This document shows positions 1-6,468 of a DNA stretch of 10,792 nt, in pieces. The DNA is taken from positions 332 to 11,123 of the forward strand of contig DBXI01000043.1 of assembly GCA_002309255.1 (NCBI GenBank), written 5' to 3'. A program made the position numbers and the translations under genes. The number at the start of each line of letters is the position of its first letter. The stretch's first letter is position 1. Source of the stretch: Bacteroidales bacterium UBA1216 (GTDB lineage: Bacteria > Bacteroidota > Bacteroidia > Bacteroidales > Paludibacteraceae). Under the pieces are notes generated by a model that did no database searches, was not told the origin of the DNA, and worked only from the letters and a program-made list of their open reading frames with translations.

Positions 1-61
1 ATGTATCAAAAAACCGACCCTTTTTGTATCCATGCAACATGATGTGAGGGTACTTGATTTG

Positions 62-114
62 CGCGTGCTTGCGAAGTGACGCGTGCTACATGATTTGCCG
101 GCTAAGGCTTAGCC
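62..114. repeat. Pair of small hairpins with three-base loops
   Basis: Two adjacent inverted repeats are visible. The first pairs CGCGT (62-66) with ACGCG (79-83), with an inner CTT/AAG stem around a GCG loop. The second is a perfect six-base stem, GGCTAA/TTAGCC (100-105 and 109-114), around GGC. CGCGTGCT occurs directly at 62-69 and 80-87. No T-run follows on either strand, so a classical intrinsic terminator is not supported. The style resembles the hairpin at 10411-10425. Confidence 0.45.
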
Positions 115-155
115 TCAACCGTTACCGTAATCTCCGGAAAACGAACGTCTTTCAT
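102..155 (-). CDS. Possible 17-residue small ORF, unproven
   Basis: On the minus strand an ATG at 155-153 opens the peptide MKDVRFPEITVTVEAKP, ending in TAG at 104-102 inside the 100-114 hairpin. An in-frame TAG lies four codons upstream of the ATG, so it is not the tail of a longer frame. It lies just downstream of a promoter-like pair at 178-209. It could be a leader peptide for a leftward gene beyond the window edge, a decayed fragment, or chance. Its length gives no statistical support. Confidence 0.15.
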   Translation of the reverse strand: MKDVRFPEITVTVEAKP

Positions 156-177
156 AATTTGCAACTATCTTAGACCA

Positions 178-209
178 CCAAGTTACGAAGATTTTTTGGA
201 ATATGCAAA
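178..209 (-). promoter_or_regulatory. Possible minus-strand Bacteroidales promoter
   Basis: Read on the minus strand, TTTG (209-206) is followed after 20 bases by TAACTTGG (185-178). This matches the TAnnTTTG -7 consensus except at one position. The 20-base spacing equals that of the four better promoters in this window. It would drive transcription toward the left edge, across the 17-codon ORF and the two small hairpins. Confidence 0.3.
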
Positions 210-285
210 TGCTGTATGAAGATTTTCGGGAAAAAGTCGAAAAAAGTGATATTTTTAGCCGAATGATAGAATTTTTGTGCGATTA

Positions 286-317
286 TTTGCAAATGTGCAA
301 AAATTTTCGTATCTTTG
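286..317 (+). promoter_or_regulatory. Promoter of the SNF2 helicase gene
   Basis: A -33 TTTG at 286-289 and a -7 TATCTTTG at 310-317, 20 bases apart, match the primary-sigma promoter form of Bacteroidetes. The -33 element sits in the palindrome ATTTGCAAAT (285-294). The 19 bases at 309-327, covering the -7 box and its downstream flank, recur exactly at 7425-7443. Transcription should start near 324, giving a leader of about 100 bases. Confidence 0.8.
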
Positions 318-330
318 CATGCGGAAACAA

Positions 331-378
331 ATGACAATTGACAAATGATAAATGATAAATGACAATTGACAAATGATA
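331..378 (+). repeat. Short direct repeat in the helicase leader
   Basis: The 20 bases beginning ATGACAATTGACAAATG occur exactly at 331-350 and 359-378, a 28-base period, with an AAATGATA spacer; a decayed continuation runs to about 390. Related ATTGAC/ATTGAT units occur at 5911-5940 in another leader and, in reverse complement, inside the helicase coding region at 2990-3020. Its place in the 5' untranslated region may matter for the message, but no function is evident. Confidence 0.75.
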
Positions 379-427
379 ATTGACCATAATAAATTAGATT
401 AGAACATCAGCACGTAAGCATACCAAC

Positions 428-3400
428 ATGAACCTACATATTGACACATTTGAGCAAGCGGTTGATCCGGTCATCCTCCAGCGAGGACGATCATATTTCC
501 GCAATGGGCATATTACGCAGTTTGATGAGAACGAGGGTGAAGTAACTGCTGTGGTGCATGGTACGGGCAACTATAAGGTGCGGATGGAGATCGACGATTC
601 GGGGAACATCCTGTCGCATAGCTGCACCTGTCCGTATGACTGGGGCGATATATGCAAGCACGAGGTGGCCGTGCTCTATCAACTGCGCAAGGCGCGCAAA
701 GAAGCCGACCGCAAAAAGAAAGTGGACAATATTGTGGAAGATATGCTCACCAAGACGGAGAAGAAATCGTCCGCTACCCAAACAAAGGCAACAAAAATCG
801 CCTTATACGATCCGCATCTGACCAAACGCACAGCCGGCAACAAACTGCCGGATGAGATGTTCGCTGACTTGCCGAAGGATGATTTCGACAAGCAGCTGTT
901 AGCAATGTGTCTGGTGCATGACGGGCATATATACAGCGGCTACCTGTCGCGCATAGCCAAGAGCACACAACGCACCGGCGAGCAAGTCAAGAGCCGCTTG
1001 GACATACTGGTAAAGAAAGAGTGGCTTCAGAAAGAAGGGTGGTTCGATTACTATTATGTGCCCGACCGACTGATCTTAGAGCTGGCGATGTATCTGCTTG
1101 ACCGGCGTCCTGAATGGCTGGCCACGGAAATTGTTGCCGAAGGCCAACTGAAAGCGCATTGGCTCGCGTTCTGGAACTGTTGCGCAGCCCTATATGATGG
1201 CGAGACGGATTTCCTAAAGCGGCAGAAGAAGGGTGTTGACTGGATAGAGATCGGTACAAACGTGCTGGTCGCAAAGTTGGAAGATCCGTATTTTGAACCT
1301 CTCCTTCATACCATTGTCCCGGAGATGTTGTATCCGATGGCCGTTGATAAACTGGATAAACTCCTGCTGAATGAGAAACTCTCGGAGGATAGCATGCAAC
1401 GAATCAAGCAAGTGGTGGATACGTATGGGATGAAGATCGATTCGAATAACTCCATCTATTTCCGGGACTACTTTGCTACGCTCGGCTACCTGTTAGGCGG
1501 AGATCTGCCACAACTAAACAAGTATTCCTCCGAATGGGCGCACATCGCGCATGCCATTAGCGCCATGCACCATAACGAATGGGCACAGGCCGGCAAGCTG
1601 TTCGAATCAGCCCTGAAGATCCGCAACCCGAAATCCCGCGACAAGAACCTCTTCTACCACCCGGTAGCGTGCTACTATCTGATGGTGTATTATGCCAAGA
1701 GAGGCACGCAAGATACGAAGACAAAGGTAGAGCAGTATTTGCGCAAAGAGATCGCGAAAGACGACGAACAACTGCCGGCATTTATCGTGGCTAAGTACGT
1801 GGCACTCAACGAAGATGACGGCAATTGTATGTGGCATGTGGGACGTTTGCTACTCTCCGAATATCCGCTCATGCACGCCTTTGCGCGGCTCTTTGCGGAC
1901 TTCTTCAAGTTGGATATAGGCGCCATCCAACCCACCAACATCCCGCTACTCAACAACGACCCCTTGCTTTTCTCCATTCACGTCAAGAGCCAGTGGGAAA
2001 AGGCGCTGGATGAACTGCTGTCAAGTACGATTGTGGGCGACGACTCTGTCCAACCCGAAGAGCAGAAAAATGAGGAGCGAATGGCGTATGTGATTGAGGA
2101 CGTCGGCGATAAGAAGAATATCTATCCACGCAAGCAAAAACGCTGCAAAGACGGTAGTTGGAGTCAACCGGGAAATGTGTCAGCGCAGAAGTACTTCACT
2201 ACCGGCTACGATTTCATGGACGATATCGACCGCCAGATCTTCGAGCACTTGCGCAAGATGGTCGGGCACACCAAGTACTACTCCAATGTCAACTGGGGAA
2301 CACTGGCGGATTATTTGCCTTATTTAGCCGATACGGATAGGGTGTTACGTCTGATCGGAAGAAATGATTATCTGCCTGTTGAGGTACGCAAGGAACGCGC
2401 CTACTTGACGATAGAGCGAAAAGGAGAGAAACTCGTCTTTACGTCAAATATCCAGTTGAATAAGTACGATGCTGCGCTGCAGTCTCCTTTTGTCATCGAA
2501 GAGTCACCCACCTCGTACCGCGTCATCGAACTGTCCGCTTACGAGCAGAAAGCTTATGGTATCTTGCTGCGATTGGGCAGTATGCCGCAGGAGGCTGAGC
2601 CCAAACTCCGGCAACTCATCTCAGCTGTAAGCAACCGAATCGAGATCCACTCTGATATGATCGAGGGCGGTTCAACGCTCGAGAAAATCCTCGGCGATAC
2701 GACCATTGTGCTGCGGCTCGCGCCAAAGAAAGGGGATTTCACGCTCGAGTGTTGCGTGCAACCGCTGCAAGGTGGCAAGCTCCGGTTCTTCCCCGGACAA
2801 GGCAAACGAACCATCTTCGACGAGAAGGACGGCACGCGCTATCAGGTAGAGCGGGACATACAACAGGAGCAGGAACACTTGCAGATGCTCAATGAGTTTG
2901 CAGAGAACAACCTGCACATCTTGCTCACGCCCGAACCACAGATGATCGCCCTTGAAGATGTCCTCGCCCTCATGGAGTTCGTGGCAAGATGTCAATTGTC
3001 AAATGTCAATTGTCAATTTGCTATAGAGTGGCAGGAAGGAGCCAAGCTCAGCATCCGGCAAGCGGCAAACGAACAGACGTATTCGATGGGCTTGCGCACC
3101 CGGCAGAACTGGTTTGAGGTGGAAGGTGAGTTGCAACTCGACGAACAGACCATCCTCTCTGCTGCCGAACTGCTGCGGCTCATGCAAGGCAACATGGTCG
3201 GCAAGCGGTTTGTGCGGCTGAATGACTCGGAGTTCATCGCCTTGAATGAGCGCCTCGCCAAGCAACTCAGTCGCGTGCAACAGCTGGCGCGCATACAGAA
3301 GAACAGCGTCATCATCCCACGCTACGAGATCAGCCTGCTGGGCGAACTGATGGCTAATCCCGAAACCATCCTGCGCGAAGACAAAGGTGTGCGTGAATTG

Positions 3401-4909
3401 CTCAGCAAGATTGACCAAGCGGCTACTATGACCTTCCCTGTTCCGCAAGGTCTGCAAGCCACGCTGCGTGACTATCAGGAGGAAGGCTTCCGCTGGATGA
3501 TGCGTCTGGCAGAGTGGGGTGCAGGTGCCTGTCTGGCGGATGATATGGGTCTCGGCAAAACCGTGCAGACCATCGCCGTGCTACTCGCCAAAGCCGACAA
3601 AGGCGCTTCGCTTGTAGTTGCTCCGGCATCTGTGCTGTACAACTGGCAGAGTGAGATCCAACGCTTCGCTCCGACGCTGAACGCACACATCCTCAATGTG
3701 ATGTCCCCCGACGGAACGGGGGAACGGGCGAGCATAGCGAGCAGAGGAAAGGGGGGGAAGAATTACCGTCAACAACTCATCTCCTCTCTCGGCGCATATG
3801 ACGTGCTCTTGACTACCTATGGTCTGCTGGTGCGCGAGGAAAAAACGCTGACTGACAAACCTTGGAACATTATCTGTCTGGACGAAGCACACACCATCAA
3901 GAACCGCGCGACGAAGATGTCGCAAGCCGCGATGTGTCTGCGTGCCGACATGCGTATCGCGCTCACCGGTACGCCGCTGCAGAACTACCTGTCCGAACTG
4001 TGGAACCTCTTCCAGTTCATCAATCCCGGTCTGCTGGGCAGCTACGAGGCGTTCAGCCACGACTTTATCACACCCATCGAGGCGGAAGGCAACAAACAGC
4101 GCCAAAAACTGCTGCGCAAGATCCTGCAACCCTTCCTGCTGCGTCGAACGAAAGCCGAAGTGATAGACGAGCTGCCCGACAAGACAGAGATAACGCGTCG
4201 TATCGAACTGTCGCCTGACGAGCGCGTGGCATACGAGGCGATGCGCATCGAAGCCGAGCAGCAGGTAGCACAAGCCACGAAGGTGGATATGAATGTCCTC
4301 GCCTCTATCACCCGTCTGCGCCAAGCCGCTTGTTCGCTCGAACTCGTGCAGAACGGCGCGCCGCTCTCCGCCGACGGAGGCAGCAAACTGGCGGACTTCA
4401 CGGAACTCATTTCCCAGATCGTCACCGGTGGCAATAGAGTGCTCGTCTTCTCGCAGTTCACATCCTTCCTCCGGATGGCGCAGAATAGTCTAACTTCTAA
4501 CAGTCCGCAGGACGGTTTTAAGGCGTTCTATTTGGATGGAGCAACGCCGCTAAATAAACGCAATCAACTGGTCGAGGCGTTCCAGCACGGCGAGGCGCAG
4601 GTGTTCTTCATTAGTCTCAAAGCCGGAGGACTCGGTCTCAATCTAACTGCAGCCAATTACGTCATCCATCTCGACCCGTGGTGGAATCCGGCCATCGAGC
4701 AGCAGGCCACCGATCGAGCTTACCGTATAGGCCAGAAACAGAACGTCACGGTCTATCACCTCATAGCAGCCGATACCATCGAAGAGAAGATCCTGCGACT
4801 GCACAAGACCAAGCGCGATCTGGCCGATGCCCTGCTCCAAGACCAGAACACCACGCATGCACTCACGCTCGCCGACCTGAAAGATCTGCTCTCCGCCTCC
4901 CGCGAGTGA
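428..4909 (+). CDS. Large SNF2-family DEAD/DEAH helicase with N-terminal SWIM zinc finger
   Basis: A 1493-residue ATP-dependent DNA translocase of the SNF2/RapA-like superfamily 2 type, presumably cytoplasmic and acting on DNA or nucleoprotein. A SWIM zinc finger lies near the N terminus (C66, C68, C76, H78). A Lys-rich stretch follows, then a winged-helix-like segment around 140-215 (inferred). The middle, to about 1000, is unrecognised. The helicase core spans about 1010-1475: Walker A DDMGLGKT (K1044), DEAH at 1152-1155, LTGTPLQN from 1179, VLVFSQF near 1338, AGGLGLNLT near 1399, and DRAYRIGQ from 1429. All key catalytic residues are present, so it should be active. ATG 428 fits the usual N terminus just before the SWIM. 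Two stretches look like in-frame insertions of repeat DNA: residues about 855-864 and about 1093-1111. Homologues in this phylum are generally annotated only as SNF2-related proteins and the biological role is not established. Its own promoter lies at 286-317; no terminator is visible after the stop. Confidence 0.93.
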   Translation: MNLHIDTFEQAVDPVILQRGRSYFRNGHITQFDENEGEVTAVVHGTGNYKVRMEIDDSGNILSHSCTCPYDWGDICKHEVAVLYQLRKARKEADRKKKVDNIVEDMLTKTEKKSSATQTKATKIALYDPHLTKRTAGNKLPDEMFADLPKDDFDKQLLAMCLVHDGHIYSGYLSRIAKSTQRTGEQVKSRLDILVKKEWLQKEGWFDYYYVPDRLILELAMYLLDRRPEWLATEIVAEGQLKAHWLAFWNCCAALYDGETDFLKRQKKGVDWIEIGTNVLVAKLEDPYFEPLLHTIVPEMLYPMAVDKLDKLLLNEKLSEDSMQRIKQVVDTYGMKIDSNNSIYFRDYFATLGYLLGGDLPQLNKYSSEWAHIAHAISAMHHNEWAQAGKLFESALKIRNPKSRDKNLFYHPVACYYLMVYYAKRGTQDTKTKVEQYLRKEIAKDDEQLPAFIVAKYVALNEDDGNCMWHVGRLLLSEYPLMHAFARLFADFFKLDIGAIQPTNIPLLNNDPLLFSIHVKSQWEKALDELLSSTIVGDDSVQPEEQKNEERMAYVIEDVGDKKNIYPRKQKRCKDGSWSQPGNVSAQKYFTTGYDFMDDIDRQIFEHLRKMVGHTKYYSNVNWGTLADYLPYLADTDRVLRLIGRNDYLPVEVRKERAYLTIERKGEKLVFTSNIQLNKYDAALQSPFVIEESPTSYRVIELSAYEQKAYGILLRLGSMPQEAEPKLRQLISAVSNRIEIHSDMIEGGSTLEKILGDTTIVLRLAPKKGDFTLECCVQPLQGGKLRFFPGQGKRTIFDEKDGTRYQVERDIQQEQEHLQMLNEFAENNLHILLTPEPQMIALEDVLALMEFVARCQLSNVNCQFAIEWQEGAKLSIRQAANEQTYSMGLRTRQNWFEVEGELQLDEQTILSAAELLRLMQGNMVGKRFVRLNDSEFIALNERLAKQLSRVQQLARIQKNSVIIPRYEISLLGELMANPETILREDKGVRELLSKIDQAATMTFPVPQGLQATLRDYQEEGFRWMMRLAEWGAGACLADDMGLGKTVQTIAVLLAKADKGASLVVAPASVLYNWQSEIQRFAPTLNAHILNVMSPDGTGERASIASRGKGGKNYRQQLISSLGAYDVLLTTYGLLVREEKTLTDKPWNIICLDEAHTIKNRATKMSQAAMCLRADMRIALTGTPLQNYLSELWNLFQFINPGLLGSYEAFSHDFITPIEAEGNKQRQKLLRKILQPFLLRRTKAEVIDELPDKTEITRRIELSPDERVAYEAMRIEAEQQVAQATKVDMNVLASITRLRQAACSLELVQNGAPLSADGGSKLADFTELISQIVTGGNRVLVFSQFTSFLRMAQNSLTSNSPQDGFKAFYLDGATPLNKRNQLVEAFQHGEAQVFFISLKAGGLGLNLTAANYVIHLDPWWNPAIEQQATDRAYRIGQKQNVTVYHLIAADTIEEKILRLHKTKRDLADALLQDQNTTHALTLADLKDLLSASRE
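2990..3020 (-). repeat. ATTGAC-type repeat inside the helicase gene
   Basis: Read on the minus strand this stretch holds TTGACAATTGACA and TTTGACAATTGACA, the same units as in the leaders at 331-378 and 5912-5930. It is translated in frame as C855-Q-L-S-N-V-N-C-Q-F864, between a helix-like segment (LALMEFVAR) and AIEWQ. Both codon composition and sequence differ from the surrounding gene, which suggests an inserted or expanded repeat tolerated in a linker. Confidence 0.6.
3704..3760 (+). repeat. GC-rich inserted segment in the helicase core
   Basis: This contains an inverted repeat, CCCCC (3705-3709) and GGGGG (3718-3722), then a direct repeat GCGAGCA at 3728-3734 and 3737-3743, then a G7 run. 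It encodes about S1093 to K1111, a Gly/Ser/Arg-rich stretch between the motif Ia region (VVAPASVLYNW) and DVLLTTYGLL. SNF2 proteins normally have a short charged loop there. It looks like repeat DNA captured in frame within a surface loop. Confidence 0.45.
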
Positions 4910-4927
4910 AAAAAAATCAATTATACC

Positions 4928-4964
4928 TGTAACCTTTTGGCAGGTCACGTATCATATAAGTAGA
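4928..4964 (+). promoter_or_regulatory. Putative ECF-sigma promoter, copy 1 (autoregulatory)
   Basis: The block has a -35-like TGTAACCTTTT (4928-4938), then GCAGGTC (4940-4946), and a -10-like CGTATCATATAAGTAGA ending at 4964. It recurs at 5839-5875 with 35 of 37 bases identical. The flanks are unrelated, so this is a constrained signal, not a duplicated segment. It sits 13 bases before the sigma factor's TTG start, giving a very short leader, and most likely lets the sigma factor transcribe its own operon. Confidence 0.7.
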
Positions 4965-4977
4965 AAACAACAACCAA

Positions 4978-5535
4978 TTGTCCACAATCATCTCTGACAT
5001 AGAACTGATTCGGCAAGTGCTGCATGAGAACAACGCGCAAGCGTTTGGCACGCTGATGAACCGATATACGCCGCAGGTGTATCGTGCGGCCTTGCGGCTG
5101 ATGAAAGACGAAGAGAACGCGTCGGAGGTGGTGCAGATGGCGTTCATTCAGGCGTATAAGCAATTGGACAGTTGGCGCGGAGAGAACTTCGGAGCATGGG
5201 TGACCATCATCGCCAATCATATAGCGCTGCGGCTCTTGGAGAAAGAGAAACGACGGCAAACAGTCTCGATTGACGTGCAGGACGAGGATGATGACGCGCC
5301 GGATATTCCTGACCAGCCGGATGAAGGCTATGACGAGGAACACGAGCAACGGCTGCTAAGCCTCGAGCAAGCTGTAAGTCAACTCCCCGATGCCGACCGG
5401 CAGATCATCCAATGGCACTACTACGAAAACATCCCGCTGCAAACCATCGCCGACCGGCTCAACCAAACAGAAAACAACGTGAAAGTGCGGCTGTTCCGCA
5501 TCCGAGAACGAATAAAAAAAATGATGCAATCATGA
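4978..5535 (+). CDS. ECF (extracytoplasmic function) RNA polymerase sigma factor
   Basis: A 185-residue sigma-70 family protein of ECF length. Region 2 spans about 8-95 (IELIRQVLHENNAQAFGTL onward, with the SEVVQMAFIQAYKQL helix and a GAWVTIIANHIALRLL segment). An acidic, Asp/Glu/Pro-rich linker covers about 100-126. Region 4 spans about 127-183, with LPDADRQIIQWHYYENIPLQTIADRL and the recognition-helix segment NNVKVRLFRIRERIKK. It should direct core RNA polymerase to promoters like the blocks at 4928 and 5839. The start is a TTG; the first in-frame ATG lies within region 2 and would remove its first helices, so TTG is preferred. The stop overlaps the next gene as ATGA, implying translational coupling and a matched partner. 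No SD is seen; the leader is A/C-rich. The subfamily cannot be assigned by eye. Confidence 0.92.
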   Translation: MSTIISDIELIRQVLHENNAQAFGTLMNRYTPQVYRAALRLMKDEENASEVVQMAFIQAYKQLDSWRGENFGAWVTIIANHIALRLLEKEKRRQTVSIDVQDEDDDAPDIPDQPDEGYDEEHEQRLLSLEQAVSQLPDADRQIIQWHYYENIPLQTIADRLNQTENNVKVRLFRIRERIKKMMQS

Positions 5536-5843
5536 ATGACCAAGAATTAGACATCTTATTTGCTCAATCTGCCCAACGTCAGAAAGCCATGGAGCAGATC
5601 AACCGTCAAGTGATGCAGACGGTTCGCCGCGATATGCGCATCAAAGTTATCCGCAAGTGGGCTAAACTGTTAGGCATCTGTTTCGGCTTGCCGCTGATGG
5701 TTGTGCTGTATGTGTATGCCCTGTTCACCTACATGCCTGACATGCAGATGCCGCTGCGTATAGTTACATTTGCCTTGCCGCTCGCCACTCTTTTCTTGTT
5801 GTCGGGAAAAGAATTGCACGATTTTTTGCTATCGGACATGTAA
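5532..5843 (+). CDS. Small two-helix membrane protein, putative anti-sigma factor
   Basis: A 103-residue protein whose ATG overlaps the sigma factor stop (ATGA). The first 45 residues are soluble and charged, including an amphipathic stretch (QRQKAMEQINRQVMQTVRRDMRIKV by parts). Two hydrophobic segments follow at about 46-67 and 75-92, then a short tail (GKELHDFLLSDM). The overlapping position after an ECF gene, a cytoplasm-sized N-terminal helix region and membrane anchoring are the usual features of anti-sigma factors, which hold the sigma factor at the membrane until a signal arrives. No HxxxCxxC zinc anti-sigma motif is present and the sequence is not recognised, so the role is inferred from context. 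The TAA stop lies inside the second ECF promoter's -35 element. Confidence 0.75.
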   Translation: MNDQELDILFAQSAQRQKAMEQINRQVMQTVRRDMRIKVIRKWAKLLGICFGLPLMVVLYVYALFTYMPDMQMPLRIVTFALPLATLFLLSGKELHDFLLSDM

Positions 5844-5875
5844 CCTTTTTGCAGGTCGCGTATCATATAAGTAGA
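5839..5875 (+). promoter_or_regulatory. Putative ECF-sigma promoter, copy 2
   Basis: The second copy of the block at 4928-4964; it differs only at positions 12 (T for G) and 20 (G for A). TGTAACC (5839-5845) includes the TAA stop of the upstream gene. The CGTATCATATAAG portion lies at 5859-5871. It faces the genes at 5941 and 6469, with an estimated leader of about 65-70 bases, making these the likely direct targets of the neighbouring sigma factor. Confidence 0.7.
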
Positions 5876-5910
5876 AGGGCGAGCTGTTCAACCCCTCGGA
5901 ATATTAAATA

Positions 5911-5940
5911 AATGACAATTGATAATTGATAAACAATTAA
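5911..5940 (+). repeat. ATTGAT/ATTGAC repeat directly before a start codon
   Basis: ATGACAATTGATAATTGAT (5912-5930) followed by AAACAATTAA abuts the ATG at 5941. It belongs to the same short-unit family as 331-378 and the reverse complement at 2990-3020. A similar TAAACAATTAAAA precedes the SPFH gene (8151-8163). The A/T-rich stretch may serve as an unstructured ribosome-loading leader in place of a Shine-Dalgarno sequence. Confidence 0.5.
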
Positions 5941-6411
5941 ATGTATAGAATTATGGATGCTTTTTTTGAAAATTTAACAGGCTTGATAGCCGCTGTGTTA
6001 GCACTCGCAATCCCCATCGTGGTGGTGATCATGGTCTTTATGAGAAAGATGAAAAAAGACGCCCAGGCCAAAGAACTTCGTCAGCTCATCATTGAGAACA
6101 AGACTGATCCGGAGACCGCCAAGCTGCTTGTTGACGAGCCGAAGCCGCAGAAGAAGGAACAACGCAGACTGGGTGCGGTTAATCTGGAATCACTCCGCAC
6201 GGCTTGTGTCCTGCTCGGTATGGGACTGGGCGCACTCATCAACTGGGCACTCGAGCCATTCGGCTTCGGAGCAAAGGACATCAACTTCTGGATCATCATC
6301 GCCTTTGGTATCGGTATCGGTATGCTGTGCTCGTTCCTCGTGGAGATGCATCTGTTCAAGAAGTACGGTCAGAACAAACCTAATGAATCTGACTCGCCGA
6401 CCAACGTATAA
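5941..6411 (+). CDS. Membrane protein of unknown function, probable ECF target (DUF6249-like)
   Basis: A 156-residue protein with three hydrophobic segments: about 10-34 (LTGLIAAVLALAIPIVVVIM), 84-105 (rich in Gly/Leu) and 113-136 (FWIIIAFGIGIGMLCSFLV). A charged cytoplasm-like loop at 35-80 is rich in Lys, Glu and Gln. The layout resembles the small DUF6249-type proteins found next to ECF sigma genes in Bacteroidetes, but that family call is from memory of layout and is not secure. ATG 5941 is used; ATG 5953 four codons later is an alternative. It lies 65 bases after the second ECF promoter block and 57 bases before the DUF456 gene, so the pair probably forms a two-gene operon in the sigma factor's regulon. 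Confidence 0.8.
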   Translation: MYRIMDAFFENLTGLIAAVLALAIPIVVVIMVFMRKMKKDAQAKELRQLIIENKTDPETAKLLVDEPKPQKKEQRRLGAVNLESLRTACVLLGMGLGALINWALEPFGFGAKDINFWIIIAFGIGIGMLCSFLVEMHLFKKYGQNKPNESDSPTNV

Positions 6412-6456
6412 CAACCGGATGTTCTTGTACTCTCATCTCAACCGCTTTTTACGAAC

Positions 6457-6461
6457 GGAGG
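6457..6461 (+). promoter_or_regulatory. Strong Shine-Dalgarno before the DUF456 gene
   Basis: GGAGG lies seven bases before ATG 6469. Such a clear site is uncommon in this window, where most starts have A-rich leaders. It fixes the start of the downstream gene and suggests independent, efficient initiation on a shared message. Confidence 0.7.
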
Positions 6462-6468
6462 TTACCTT

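Larger units (their letters stand above)
1..427. other. Non-coding region upstream of the helicase gene
   Basis: No convincing plus-strand gene lies here. Visible elements are two small hairpins (about 62-83 and 100-114), a possible minus-strand promoter at 178-209 with a 17-codon ORF downstream, a strong plus-strand promoter at 286-317, and a short direct repeat at 331-378 that should lie in the helicase 5' untranslated region. Two minus-strand reading frames starting at 40 and 33 stay open to the left edge (the second would begin MDTKRVGFLIH), so the start of a leftward gene is possible but too short to judge. Confidence 0.6.

Noticed and set aside
331..378. Direct repeats considered as a CRISPR array
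   Set aside because: Only two copies with an 8-base low-complexity spacer and no cas genes; these are simple degenerate repeats.
3581..4324. 247-codon minus-strand frame within the helicase gene
   Set aside because: It lies opposite conserved SNF2 motifs with intact catalytic residues; long antisense frames follow from codon bias, and the product shows no recognisable motif.
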